From positions 1 to 45,254 of the forward strand of contig DIWP01000035.1 of NCBI GenBank assembly GCA_002423545.1: DNA of 45,254 nucleotides. Direction: 5' to 3'. The number at the start of each line of letters is the position of its first letter. The first letter of the stretch is position 1. A model generated the notes under the pieces. That model ran no database searches and was not told the origin of the DNA. It saw only the letters and a list, made by a program, of their open reading frames with translations. Of this stretch, positions 15,690-24,193 are shown piece after piece. The stretch is from Thermoleophilia bacterium UBA6103. GTDB lineage: Bacteria > Actinomycetota > Thermoleophilia > UBA2241. The translations under genes were made by a program, and so were the position numbers.

Positions 15690-17090
15690 GTGAAGGTCCG
15701 CCTCATCGAGCCGGCGCCACCCGGCGCCCATGTCTACAGCAAAGTCCACCTGCCGCGCCTGGGCCTGCCCGCCATCGGGGCCGCTCTGGCGGCGCGGGGT
15801 CACGACGTGCGCATCTACGTCGCCGACCTGGCCCCCATCGACTGGGACGACGTCTACGGGGCCGACCTGGTCGGCTTCTCCAGCACCACCTCGACCGTCG
15901 TCCAGGCCTACGGCTTCGCCGACGAGCTGCGCCGGCGCGGCATCCCCACGGTCATCGGCGGGCCGCACGTCACGTTCCTGGCCGACGAGGCCCTGGAGCA
16001 CGTCGACTACGTCGCCCGCGGTGAGGGCGGCGAGCAGCTCATGCTCGAGCTGATCGAGGCGCTGGAGGGCAGACGTTCCTTCGACTCGATCCTCGGTCTC
16101 TCGTATCGCCGGGACGGCGTCGCGAGCCACAACCCCAAGCGGCCGGCCACTCCCGAGCTCGACACGCTGCCATTCCCCGACCTCACGCTCATCGCCGGGC
16201 ACGAGCGCATGCGCCAGACGCCGATCATGACGAGCTGGGGCTGCCCTTTCGACTGCACCTTCTGCTCTGTCACCGCCATGTTCGGCAAGAAGTACCGCTT
16301 CCGCAGCGCCGAGAACGTGGTCGCCGAGCTCAAGGAGAAGCAGCCGCGGCGCGTGTTCTTCTACGACGACAACCTGGCCGCCAACCGCAGCCGGCTCAAG
16401 ACGCTGCTGCGGATGATCATCGACGAGCGGCTGCAGTTCAGCTGGTCGGCGCAGGTACGTACCGACGTGACCCGCGACGCCGAACTGCTGGAGTTGATGC
16501 GTCGCTCGGGGTGCTGGATGGTCTATCTGGGCCTGGAGTCGGTGAACCAGGCGACGCTGGACGGCTACGAGAAGTCGCAGAGCGTCGACGACATCATCCA
16601 TGCCGTGCACACGCTGCATGAGCACGGCATCAAGTCGCACGGCATGTTCGTGCTCGGCGCCGACAGCGACGGCCCCGACGTGGTCCGCACCACCGTCGAT
16701 TTCGCGCTCGAGCACAAGATCGACACGGTGATGCTCAACATCCTCACGCCGGCGCCCGGGACCGTCTTCTACGACGAGATCGATGCCGCCGGGCGCATCT
16801 TCGACAAGCGCTGGGAGTACTACGACGCTCTCCACGTGGTCTTCCAGCCGGCGCAGATGACGCCGTACCATCTGCAGAAGGAGATGGTCCGGGGCTACGC
16901 GCGCTTCTACGGGCTGCGGCGCTGGCTGGGCTTCCTGCTCACGTTCCGCTTCGCCAAGCTCATGTTCCAGACGTGGGGCTACAGCATCGTGCGCTCCTGG
17001 CGCCGGGACCCGCGCAACAGGGCGTACGTCGAGGAGCTCAGGCAGCAGCGCTCCGGTGACGCCGGCGTCGTGGTGCGCACTCTTGACTAA
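15690..17090 (+). CDS. B12-binding-domain radical SAM protein, tandem copy 2
   Basis: 466 residues from GTG 15690, with CGGAGGGT just upstream. It has the same architecture as the preceding gene: N-terminal Rossmann-like domain, then TSWGCPFDCTFCSVT with Cys185, Cys189 and Cys192, then the SAM-binding strands and a C-terminal helical region ending in RNRAYVEELRQQR. Differences from copy 1 cluster in the linker at residues 125-175 and in the last 30 residues, while the CxxxCxxC surroundings and the FFYDDNLAANR segment are identical. This pattern suggests recent duplication or gene conversion with a diverging substrate region. The 259-base gap before it has its own ribosome site, so it may be separately transcribed. 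Confidence 0.87.
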   Translation: MKVRLIEPAPPGAHVYSKVHLPRLGLPAIGAALAARGHDVRIYVADLAPIDWDDVYGADLVGFSSTTSTVVQAYGFADELRRRGIPTVIGGPHVTFLADEALEHVDYVARGEGGEQLMLELIEALEGRRSFDSILGLSYRRDGVASHNPKRPATPELDTLPFPDLTLIAGHERMRQTPIMTSWGCPFDCTFCSVTAMFGKKYRFRSAENVVAELKEKQPRRVFFYDDNLAANRSRLKTLLRMIIDERLQFSWSAQVRTDVTRDAELLELMRRSGCWMVYLGLESVNQATLDGYEKSQSVDDIIHAVHTLHEHGIKSHGMFVLGADSDGPDVVRTTVDFALEHKIDTVMLNILTPAPGTVFYDEIDAAGRIFDKRWEYYDALHVVFQPAQMTPYHLQKEMVRGYARFYGLRRWLGFLLTFRFAKLMFQTWGYSIVRSWRRDPRNRAYVEELRQQRSGDAGVVVRTLD

Positions 17091-17215
17091 CTTCTGAGGT
17101 GGGACTACGTTGAGCTTGTACCGGAGCCCGTCGCCTCCGAAGTGACGGCGGCGCGCCGGCGAGCGTCGATCGAACGTCGGCGCAGCGGGGCTCCGTCGGC
17201 TGAGGGAGGTGCACC

Positions 17216-18523
17216 ATGCGCCGACGCCGAAGGACCTTCCCGCTCTGCCTCCGTGTACGCACCGGCTCGGGCCGGCTCGGGTGGTCGCTGACCGGCCCGC
17301 TCCTGCTGGCGCTCGCCGTCGCCGTGTCGGGTTCCTGGCTGTTCTCCGATGCGCGGTCGCTTGCCGCCTCGAGTACACCGCCGAGTGCCTTCGGCGACGT
17401 GCAGCCGGTGACCGCCGTGTGGAGTGCCTTATCGCCTCTTCCTGCCCTGACGGACGGACAGACGGGCGTCTCCACCTTCGCATCCGCCGGCGTCGCTCGC
17501 GTGACCAGGACGCCACGCATCACCAGGCTCACGCCGACCAGGGGCAAGCGCACTGCCAAGGTGACGATCACGGGTAAGCGCTTCGGCAAGAAGCGCGGCC
17601 GCAGCTCTGTGAAGTTCGGCAAGTACAAGGTCACCCGCTACGTCCGCTGGAGCGCCACCAGGATCGTCTGCCGCGTACCCGCGAAAGCGGCTATCGGCAA
17701 GGTGCTGGTGCGAGTGAGGACCTCGAAGGGGGCCAGCAACGCGAAGCCCTTCACTGTGACCGGGGCAGCATCGACACTGCCCGGCACGCTCTACCAGGAG
17801 ACCGACCCGCGTCTGCGCTTCCTTGGCGCCTGGACCAGCGTCGGCAACTCGAGCTGCTCCGGCGGGACGCAGAAGAGCGTGAACGGTCCCGGCGCCGTGA
17901 TCATCGACTTCACGGGGACACAGGTGTACGTGGTGGCGAGCAAGGGGCCTGCCTACGGGGTCCTGAAGGTGACGCTCGACGGCGTCGCTCAGCCCGGCGC
18001 CGACCTCTACGCGGCCGTTGCCGCCTACCGGCAGACCGTCTTCAGCAAGACGGGCCTCCCGGATGCCGCCCACAGGCTGGTCGTGGAGTGGAGCAACAGC
18101 AGGAACCCGGCCGCCTCGGGCACGACGGTCGATGTCGACGCGGTCAGCGTCGTCGGCAGCCTCTCGCAGGCGCCGGAGTTGACGGGCGGGCTGGTGGGAT
18201 TCTGGGCGACCACTCCCGAGTGGAGTTGGGCGGAGTCCTACACCTTCCGGGCAGATGGCAGCTATACGTACCTGCTCGAAGGGCGACTTGGCAGCACGTA
18301 CGGTCTGCTGAGACAGGAGGGGCTCTACGCGGCGTACCAGGGTCAGGGCACGATGCGGCTCTACCTCTTCGGCCGTCTGGAGAGGTTCACGCCCTCAGGT
18401 GGCCCGGACGGTGCATGGGAGTCACTTTCCAGCGGCGAATGGTCCTACCGGATCATCAACTACACGAACGGAGCGAAGCTGAACATCGACAACGGCTGGG
18501 GTGCGGACTACTGGCTGCGGTAG
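17216..18523 (+). CDS. Secreted IPT/TIG-domain protein
   Basis: 435 residues from ATG 17216, after GGGAGG. The first 18 residues are strongly basic and lead into a hydrophobic segment (LLLALAVAVSGSWLF), a signal peptide or anchor. Residues about 100-182 form an IPT/TIG immunoglobulin-like domain (ITRLTPTRGKRTAKVTITGK; the end is VLVRVRTSKGASNAKPFTV). Residues 188-310 look like a jelly-roll carbohydrate-binding or galactose-binding-like module (VIIDFTGTQVYVVASKGP; LKVTLDGV). The last 120 residues are a distinct beta-rich domain with many Trp and Tyr. Surface adhesion or glycan binding is inferred. No catalytic motif is seen. Confidence 0.75.
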   Translation: MRRRRRTFPLCLRVRTGSGRLGWSLTGPLLLALAVAVSGSWLFSDARSLAASSTPPSAFGDVQPVTAVWSALSPLPALTDGQTGVSTFASAGVARVTRTPRITRLTPTRGKRTAKVTITGKRFGKKRGRSSVKFGKYKVTRYVRWSATRIVCRVPAKAAIGKVLVRVRTSKGASNAKPFTVTGAASTLPGTLYQETDPRLRFLGAWTSVGNSSCSGGTQKSVNGPGAVIIDFTGTQVYVVASKGPAYGVLKVTLDGVAQPGADLYAAVAAYRQTVFSKTGLPDAAHRLVVEWSNSRNPAASGTTVDVDAVSVVGSLSQAPELTGGLVGFWATTPEWSWAESYTFRADGSYTYLLEGRLGSTYGLLRQEGLYAAYQGQGTMRLYLFGRLERFTPSGGPDGAWESLSSGEWSYRIINYTNGAKLNIDNGWGADYWLR

Positions 18524-18546
18524 GAGCCGGCGGACCGCGCGCTGAC

Positions 18547-18583
18547 GTGAGGGGTGGCGACGCATCGCGCCGCCACCCCTCAC
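18547..18583. terminator. 13-bp stem terminator after the IPT gene
   Basis: GTGAGGGGTGGCG (18547-18559) pairs with CGCCACCCCTCAC (18571-18583) around an 11-base loop, followed by TTGCTCT. It stands 24 bases after the IPT stop, in the same orientation as both flanking genes. Confidence 0.75.
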
Positions 18584-18617
18584 TTGCTCTGGGGGTCTCC
18601 GCTCCACCACCGTGCCG

Positions 18618-18623
18618 TAGAAT
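18618..18623 (+). promoter_or_regulatory. TAGAAT -10 box upstream of the Lon-like gene
   Basis: TAGAAT fits the actinobacterial TANNNT -10 consensus. The same hexamer stands before the genes at 22900 and 25524. No good -35 is seen at 17 bases. A short inverted repeat (GGCACGGTGCC) follows between it and the start codon. Confidence 0.45.
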
Positions 18624-18683
18624 GGCGACAAGGCCGGCACGGTGCCGTGCTCTCGTCGCAGTGAGCGTGGAAAGGACCCCATA

Positions 18684-21203
18684 GTGGCTTCCGTCTCATC
18701 GTTGCCTCCCGAGGCGCTCTGCAGGCGCTGCACCCTGGACCACGTGGACTTCACCACCACCGACGACCTCGAGGACGCGCTGGAGTTCATCGGTCAGGAG
18801 CGGCCCATCGCCGCCATCGAGCTGGCGGTCGGCATCGAGCGCCAGGGCTACAACATCTTCGCTCTGGGCCCCAGCGGCACCGGCAAGCACACCGTCGTGC
18901 GGCACTTCGTGGAACAGCGCGCGGCGACCGATCCGACTCCCGACGACTGGTGCTACGTCAACGACTTCGACACGCCGTCCGCCCCGCGTGCTCTGCGTCT
19001 GCCGCAGGGTCTGGGCCGGCAGCTCAAGACAGACATGGAGCGGCTGGTCGAGGAGCTGCGCAGCGGCCTCTCCTCGGCGTTCGAGAGCGAGGAGTACACG
19101 ACGCGTCGCCGCGTGCTGGAGGAGGAGTTCCAGGGGCGTCAGCAGGAGAGCCTCAGCGAACTGCAGGAGCGGGCGAAGGAACGCGGGGTGGCCATGCTGA
19201 CCACGCCCACCGGGCTTGCTTTCGCCCCGCTTAAGGAAGGCGAGGTCGTCTCGCCGGAGGAGTTCCAGAAGCTGCCGGAAGACGAGCAGAAGCGCATCAA
19301 GGGCGAGGTGGAATCGCTTCAGGAGGAGCTGCGGAAGGTCCTCCTGCAGATGCCGCGCTGGAAGCGCGAGTTCAACAGCCGTTTGCGCGAGCTCAACCAC
19401 GATGTGAGCGCCCTGGTCGTCAACGACCTCATGGACGACCTTCTGGACAAGTACAAGGAACTGCCCGGTGTCGTGGACTACCTCACGGCGGTGCAGCGGA
19501 GCGTCGCCGACCATCTCGACGACTTCCTCGAGTCGGACGGGCAGAAGGCCGGCGAGGCGGCTGCGACCACCGGCCTGCCCCTCCCCGAAGCGTTCCAGCA
19601 TTCGCCGGCGCTGCGGCGCTATCAGGTCAACGTGCTGGTCGACTCCGGCGATGCCGAGGGCGCGCCGGTGATCCACGAGAGCAACCCGTCGTATCTCAAC
19701 CTCGTGGGACGCGTCGAGCAGATGTCGATGATGGGCGCCCTGATCACCGACTTCATGCTGATCAAGCCCGGCGTCCTGCATCGCGCCAACGGCGGCTATC
19801 TCATCCTCGACGCGCTCAAGGTGCTGTCCAGCCCGTACGCGTGGGAGGGGCTCAAGCGCGCCCTCCAGTTCCGGCAGGTCCGCATCGAGTCGCCGGTGCA
19901 GATGATGAGCCTCACCAGCACCGTCTCGCTGGAGCCGGAGCCGATCCCGCTCGATGTCAAGGTGATCCTCATGGGCGATCGCCGCCTCTACTACATGCTG
20001 GCCGAGGCCGACCCGGACTTCAACGAGCTGTTCAAGATCGCCGCCGACTTCGACGACGAGTTCGTGCGCGACGACGAGACGACCCGGCAGTACGCGCGGC
20101 TGATCGCCGCCATCGTCAGTCGTGAGGAGCTGCTGCCTCTCGACCGCTCCGCCGTCTGTCGTGTGGTGGAGCACGGCGCCCGCCTGGCCGGAGATTCGGA
20201 GCGGGTGACCGCCCGCATGCGATCCGTCGTCGACCTTCTGGAAGAGTCGGACCACTGGGCACGGAAAGAGGGCGCCGAGCTGATGAGCGCCGAGCATGTG
20301 CAGCACGCCATCGATGCTCAGATCTACCGGTCCGACCGCGTGCGCTCGCGCTTGCAGGAGCAGATGCTGCGCGAGACGGTGCTGATCGACACCGACGGCG
20401 CCAGGGTCGGCCAGATCAACGGTCTGTCGGTACTGTCGCTGGGCACCTTCAGCTTCGGGCGGCCGAGCCGCATCACCGCGACCGTGCACATGGGCGAGGA
20501 CGAGGTGGTTGACATCGAGCGCGAGGTCGAGCTGAGCGGGCCGCTGCACTCGAAGGGTGTGCTCATCCTGTCGGGGTTCCTGCGCAGCCGGTATGCCCAG
20601 GAGCAGCCGCTCTCGCTGGGCGCCAGCCTGGTCTTCGAGCAGTCGTACGGCGGCGTCGACGGAGACAGCGCCTCCTCCGCCGAGCTGTACGCGCTGCTCT
20701 CGGCCATCGGACAGGTGCCGATAGCGCAGTCGTTCGCCGTGACCGGGTCGGTCAACCAGCGCGGCGAGGTGCAGGCCATCGGCGGCGTCAACGAGAAGAT
20801 CGAGGGCTACTTCGACCTGTGCGCGGCGCGCGGCCTCACCGGGGAGCAGGGGGTGCTGATCCCGCAGGCCAACGTCAAGCACCTCATGCTGCGTCAGGAC
20901 GTGGTCGACGCGGTGGCCGCCGGACGATTCGCCGTGTACCCGATCGCCTCCATCGACGAGGGGATCGAGGTGCTGACCGGCGTGCCGGCCGGTGAGCTCG
21001 ATACTGAGGGCCGCTACCCGGAGGGGACGGTCAACCGCAAGGTCGCCGACCGGCTGGCCGAGATGGCCGAGCGCAGCAGAGAACTGGGAATGCAGGCGAA
21101 GGCGCGGCACACGCGGGGTGGGTCGGCGTCCGGCACGGGCGCGGACGACGACGCGGACGCCGCGCTCGGGTCTGCCTGCGGAGAGCCAGGCCGGTCGGCA
21201 TGA
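18684..21203 (+). CDS. Lon-like AAA+ ATP-dependent protease (AAA_32/LonB-like)
   Basis: 839 residues from GTG 18684. The N-terminal region (LPPEALCRRCTLDHVDFTTT) and Walker A GPSGTGKHT (62-70) begin a AAA+ domain interrupted by a long coiled-coil insertion, about residues 115-275. The second half has sensor/Walker B-like strands (GGYLILDALKVL) and ends in a Lon protease domain. Its GDSASSAELYALLSA carries Ser662 and GGVNEKIEGYF carries Lys705; the 43-residue spacing is that of the Lon Ser-Lys dyad. This is the soluble LonB/YcbZ-like group with an insertion, about 800 residues, rather than classical Lon: there is no LAN domain. It overlaps the next gene by ATGA, so protease and UspA-like protein are co-translated. 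Confidence 0.92.
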   Translation: MASVSSLPPEALCRRCTLDHVDFTTTDDLEDALEFIGQERPIAAIELAVGIERQGYNIFALGPSGTGKHTVVRHFVEQRAATDPTPDDWCYVNDFDTPSAPRALRLPQGLGRQLKTDMERLVEELRSGLSSAFESEEYTTRRRVLEEEFQGRQQESLSELQERAKERGVAMLTTPTGLAFAPLKEGEVVSPEEFQKLPEDEQKRIKGEVESLQEELRKVLLQMPRWKREFNSRLRELNHDVSALVVNDLMDDLLDKYKELPGVVDYLTAVQRSVADHLDDFLESDGQKAGEAAATTGLPLPEAFQHSPALRRYQVNVLVDSGDAEGAPVIHESNPSYLNLVGRVEQMSMMGALITDFMLIKPGVLHRANGGYLILDALKVLSSPYAWEGLKRALQFRQVRIESPVQMMSLTSTVSLEPEPIPLDVKVILMGDRRLYYMLAEADPDFNELFKIAADFDDEFVRDDETTRQYARLIAAIVSREELLPLDRSAVCRVVEHGARLAGDSERVTARMRSVVDLLEESDHWARKEGAELMSAEHVQHAIDAQIYRSDRVRSRLQEQMLRETVLIDTDGARVGQINGLSVLSLGTFSFGRPSRITATVHMGEDEVVDIEREVELSGPLHSKGVLILSGFLRSRYAQEQPLSLGASLVFEQSYGGVDGDSASSAELYALLSAIGQVPIAQSFAVTGSVNQRGEVQAIGGVNEKIEGYFDLCAARGLTGEQGVLIPQANVKHLMLRQDVVDAVAAGRFAVYPIASIDEGIEVLTGVPAGELDTEGRYPEGTVNRKVADRLAEMAERSRELGMQAKARHTRGGSASGTGADDDADAALGSACGEPGRSA

Positions 21204-22051
21204 GCGAGACTGTACCGGACGTGCGTGTCGAGCGGATCGTCGTCGCGCTCGACGCCTCTCCTCACAGCGTCGCCGCCCTCGAGGCGGCGGCCGAGCTGGC
21301 GGCGCTCATGGAGGCCGAGGTGGAGGGACTGTTCGTCGAGGACAGCGGGCTGCTCTGCCTCTGCGGTCTCCCGTTCAGCCAGGAGATCGATGTGTGCACC
21401 ACCGCCGTGCGGCCTCTGGAGGCCGCCGACATGGAACGACAGCTGCGGCTCATGGCCACGACCATCGAGCGGACGATGGAACAGGTGGCCGGCCGGGCGG
21501 CGGTGCGCTGGAGCTTCCGGGTCCGACGCGGAGCGGTGGTCGAAGAACTGCTGGCGGCGGCGCAGGACGCGGCGCTGATGAGTGTGGGTCGCGCCGGACG
21601 GGTGCGCCGCAGGGGTATGGGATCCACGGCGCGCTCGCTGATCGAGCGGTCAGGGCGTCCCGTCCTGCTTTCGGGCGAGCGCGGCGGGAGTTCCGCCGCG
21701 GCCGGTCGGCTGCAGGAGCCGCTCACCGTTCTGTACACCGGGACGCCGGCGGCGGGGCGGGCCCTCGATATGGCGCTTCGCCTCCGGGCGGCCCGGTCCA
21801 TGCCGCTGCGTGTGGTCGTGTGGGCCGGCGGCGACGCCTCGCCGGACGTCGAGGCGTTGGAGGAGGCCGCGCGTGGTCTCGTGGCGGCGGCCGCCGGCGA
21901 CGAGGCGGGGCCGGTCAGCCTTGTACGCGTGGCCCCGTCGGCCGATCCGGCAGAGGCGTTGCGTGATGTGCGCGGCGGCACGCTGGTGGCGCCCCACGAG
22001 CAGGCCGCCCTGGTCGCCGACGACGAGCGGCTCACGCTCCTCGTGCCGTGA
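21200..22051 (+). CDS. Tandem UspA-domain stress protein
   Basis: 283 residues; ATG 21200 overlaps the protease stop as ATGA. Residues 10-155 form a complete UspA-like domain (RIVVALDASPHSVAALEAAA at the start; SVGRAGRVRRRGMGSTARSL near the nucleotide-binding loop, then SGRPVLL). Residues 170-283 form a shorter, degenerate second domain (LTVLYTGTPAAGRALDMALRL). A Cys-containing LCLCGLP and DVCTTAV insertion in domain 1 is unusual. The function is likely a stress-responsive nucleotide-binding regulator, perhaps of the co-translated protease; that link is inferred from coupling only. Confidence 0.8.
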   Translation: MSETVPDVRVERIVVALDASPHSVAALEAAAELAALMEAEVEGLFVEDSGLLCLCGLPFSQEIDVCTTAVRPLEAADMERQLRLMATTIERTMEQVAGRAAVRWSFRVRRGAVVEELLAAAQDAALMSVGRAGRVRRRGMGSTARSLIERSGRPVLLSGERGGSSAAAGRLQEPLTVLYTGTPAAGRALDMALRLRAARSMPLRVVVWAGGDASPDVEALEEAARGLVAAAAGDEAGPVSLVRVAPSADPAEALRDVRGGTLVAPHEQAALVADDERLTLLVP

Positions 22052-22220
22052 CGCCGCCGCCTCGGCGGCTATCGGCCGGCGCCTGCCAGAGACCCAGTCC
22101 GGCGCCGCTGTGCGGCGGCACGCCGGCGGCGGTCATCGTCGTCTCGGAGACCTGAGAGGCATCGAGCACGCGTGTGCACACAGGTGGCGGCCTCGGTGTC
22201 TCACAGGCCGTACGGTTGCA

Positions 22221-22637
22221 TCATGGCACCGCTGGTGGCTCGGCCGCGTCGGCGGTTGTGACCGAGATGACCGGCGGTTCGAGGAGACAGCGCTTGACCG
22301 AGCACTTCTCCATGGAGCGTCGCACCGGGGCCCGGTACTTGTCCGGGAAGCCGGGCGGAAGGTGAAGGGTCAACTGCACGTCGGTGAGCAGCCTGGTACG
22401 CTCATCGCGCTCGACGGTCATGGTGAGCCGGCTGCCCGCGGCGTCTATCCCGCGCGCTTTCATAAAGCTGAGCGCGTAGGAACCGGCACACGTCACGATG
22501 GACGCGAGGAAGAGATCGAAGGGCTCGGGTGCCGCTCCTTCGCCGCCGTTGGCGACGCTCTGGTCCGTCTCGATGAGGTGGTCGTCGATGGCGGCGTTGA
22601 CGCGCATGTTCCCGGCGAAGTGGGCGGTGATCTCCAT
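22221..22637 (-). CDS. OsmC-family peroxidase/thiol protein
   Basis: 138 residues from ATG 22637, with GGGGAGC upstream. OsmC/Ohr proteins detoxify organic hydroperoxides with two conserved cysteines. Here they are the Cys in ASIVTCAGSYAL and the Cys in RRSMEKCSVKRC, which is followed by LLEPPVI. The N-terminal GNMRVNAAIDDHLIETDQS beta region and EPFDLFLASI helix are typical. Both catalytic positions are ordinary Cys codons, unlike the two selenocysteine peroxiredoxins nearby. It is closer to the YhfA/redox-regulated OsmC-like group than to Ohr. It is transcribed alone and divergently from the inositol-phosphatase-like gene. Confidence 0.88.
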   Translation of the reverse strand: MEITAHFAGNMRVNAAIDDHLIETDQSVANGGEGAAPEPFDLFLASIVTCAGSYALSFMKARGIDAAGSRLTMTVERDERTRLLTDVQLTLHLPPGFPDKYRAPVRRSMEKCSVKRCLLEPPVISVTTADAAEPPAVP

Positions 22638-22809
22638 GTCGTGTCGCTCCCCGGTTCGTCGCTGACCATCCGCAGCACCGCCTTGACGCTCCTCGTCGGC
22701 ACGCGGATGCGATCATGAGCCTGTGCCGACCCTAGCGGCGTCCACCGGAGTGTCAAGCGATAGTCATCGACGGCCTGTCGAGCGCGGTCGCCGACAGGCG
22801 CCGGAGTGG

Positions 22810-22850
22810 ATGTCGGGCCGAGGGTCCGGGCCGAGGGTCCGGCCCGACAT
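22810..22850. repeat. 10-bp stem inverted repeat with internal direct repeat
   Basis: ATGTCGGGCC (22810-22819) pairs with GGCCCGACAT (22841-22850). The 21-base loop has GAGGGTCC twice. It lies in the 262-base divergent region between the OsmC gene and the gene at 22900, upstream of the latter's -10 box. It could be an operator or a transcriptional insulator. Confidence 0.5.
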
Positions 22851-22884
22851 CGCGGGTCCACGCAGGGGGCCGCGTTCCGGCGGA

Positions 22885-22890
22885 TAGAAT
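22885..22890 (+). promoter_or_regulatory. TAGAAT -10 box, near-leaderless transcript
   Basis: TAGAAT ends nine bases before ATG 22900. Transcription starting about seven bases downstream of the -10 box would begin almost at the start codon, giving a leaderless mRNA. No ribosome site is seen before ATG 22900, which agrees. Confidence 0.5.
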
Positions 22891-22899
22891 GGGCGCACG

Positions 22900-23766
22900 A
22901 TGGATCCGGTCGACGCATACCTGAGCGAGCTGCGCGACGCGCACGCGTCGGGCGCTGCCGTGCCGGCGAGTGCCGGCGACGCGGCGCTCACGGCGCTGCT
23001 GGCGCTGGCGCGCGACCTCGCCCTGCGCGCCGGCGAAGAGCATCTCGCCGGCCGGCGCGAGCACCTCGAGATAGAGAGCAAGTCGTCGCCGACCGATCTC
23101 GTGAGTCAGGTCGACCGGCGGGCGGAAGAGGTCATCGTGGGCGGGCTGGCGAGCGTCAGGCCCGATGACGCGATCCTGGCGGAGGAGGGCACGCTCCAGG
23201 CCGGCTCGAGCGGCGTGCGCTGGATCATCGACCCTCTCGACGGCACCACCAACTATGTGTACGGCTATCCGGCCTCCTGCGTCTCGATCGCGGTCGAGCT
23301 CGACGGGGAGCTGCGGATCGGGGTCATCCACGAACCCTCGACCGAGCTGACCTACGAGGCAGTCGCCGGTCGCAAGGCCGTCTGCAACGGCCGCGAGATC
23401 GCCGTCCGGCGACCCTCCGACCTGGCACGTGCACTGGTCGCCACCGGCTTCTCGTATGACGCCGGGCAGCGCCGTCGGCAAGGCGCGGCCATGGCGCACG
23501 TCCTGCCGCGCGTCCGCGACATCCGCCGGGCCGGGTCCGCCGCCCTCGACCTCTGTCTGGTGGCCGCCGGCCGCGTGGACGCGTACTACGAGCTCGACCT
23601 CAACATCTGGGACTACGCCGCCGGGGCGGTCATCGCACGAGCGGCTGGGGCGGACGTCCGCACGGTACCGGCCGCCCACGGCAAGGGCCCTGCTGTGGTG
23701 GCCGCGGCGCCGGCGCTGATGCCGGCGCTGCTGGCGCTGCTCACCGAGGCCGGCGTCCTGACGTAG
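22900..23766 (+). CDS. Inositol monophosphatase-family phosphatase
   Basis: 288 residues. Family motifs are in order: ILAEEGT (metal-binding Glu), WIIDPLDGTTNY (metal-binding Asp residues) and the C-terminal NIWDYAAGAVIARAAGA. This defines a Mg2+-dependent, Li+-sensitive phosphatase-fold enzyme. Family members hydrolyse inositol-1-phosphate, histidinol phosphate, fructose-1,6-bisphosphate or PAP, and substrate cannot be chosen from this sequence. An N-terminal extension of about 25 residues precedes the fold. ATG 22900 lacks a Shine-Dalgarno sequence, consistent with the close -10 box. The following gap has a weak hairpin near 23811-23830. Confidence 0.9.
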   Translation: MDPVDAYLSELRDAHASGAAVPASAGDAALTALLALARDLALRAGEEHLAGRREHLEIESKSSPTDLVSQVDRRAEEVIVGGLASVRPDDAILAEEGTLQAGSSGVRWIIDPLDGTTNYVYGYPASCVSIAVELDGELRIGVIHEPSTELTYEAVAGRKAVCNGREIAVRRPSDLARALVATGFSYDAGQRRRQGAAMAHVLPRVRDIRRAGSAALDLCLVAAGRVDAYYELDLNIWDYAAGAVIARAAGADVRTVPAAHGKGPAVVAAAPALMPALLALLTEAGVLT

Positions 23767-23847
23767 GCCGACGCCCGAGGACGACGCCGCAGCCATGCGC
23801 GGCTTCGCTGCCCGGTCTGCCGGACGGGCATCCTGCGGGGGAGTGTG

Positions 23848-24193
23848 TCAGGTGGGCACGACCGACCGTGCGCCGACGAGCCCGATGAGCGCTTCGATCA
23901 CCATCCTGAGCGTTCGTCGTACCGGCTCCAGGCTCGTATGCGCGAGGCCGGTCGTCTCATCCATGTAGCTACTGCGGTTCACCTCGATCATCACCGCGAG
24001 GACGCGGTCGTCGCGACCCAGTGATGCGGCCGGCACCAGGGCACCCGAGAACGGACGATCGACCGCGACTCGCCCCATGGCTCCGCAGAGCGATGTCGAG
24101 AGGTATGGCGGTCGAGTGATGGGGCACATGGATCACGGCCGACGGCGGACGGCCGGTGTCGGCGGAGCGGCGATCGTGTGTGGTGGGCGTCAT
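23848..24193 (-). pseudogene. Broken N-formylglutamate amidohydrolase-like gene
   Basis: ATG 24191-24193 overlaps the stop of the upstream radical SAM gene as ATGA. The first about 35 codons give PPSAVIHVPHHSTAIPLDI, the typical start of the N-formylglutamate amidohydrolase fold. The matching C-terminal part (VAVDRPFSGALVPAASLG, then VMIEVNRSSYMDE) appears immediately afterwards but in another frame, from about 24075 down to 23848. Some 130-150 residues of the middle, including the catalytic zinc region, are missing. An internal deletion with frameshift is the simplest reading. The intact ancestor was presumably co-translated with the radical SAM enzyme. Confidence 0.7.

Noticed and set aside
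15642..17516. 624-residue minus-strand frame over the second B12 radical SAM gene
   Set aside because: Antisense shadow; the plus-strand frame contains the full radical SAM signature.
18584..18683. CIRCE or HAIR heat-shock operator before the Lon-like gene
   Set aside because: Only the short GGCACGGTGCC repeat is present; it matches neither consensus.
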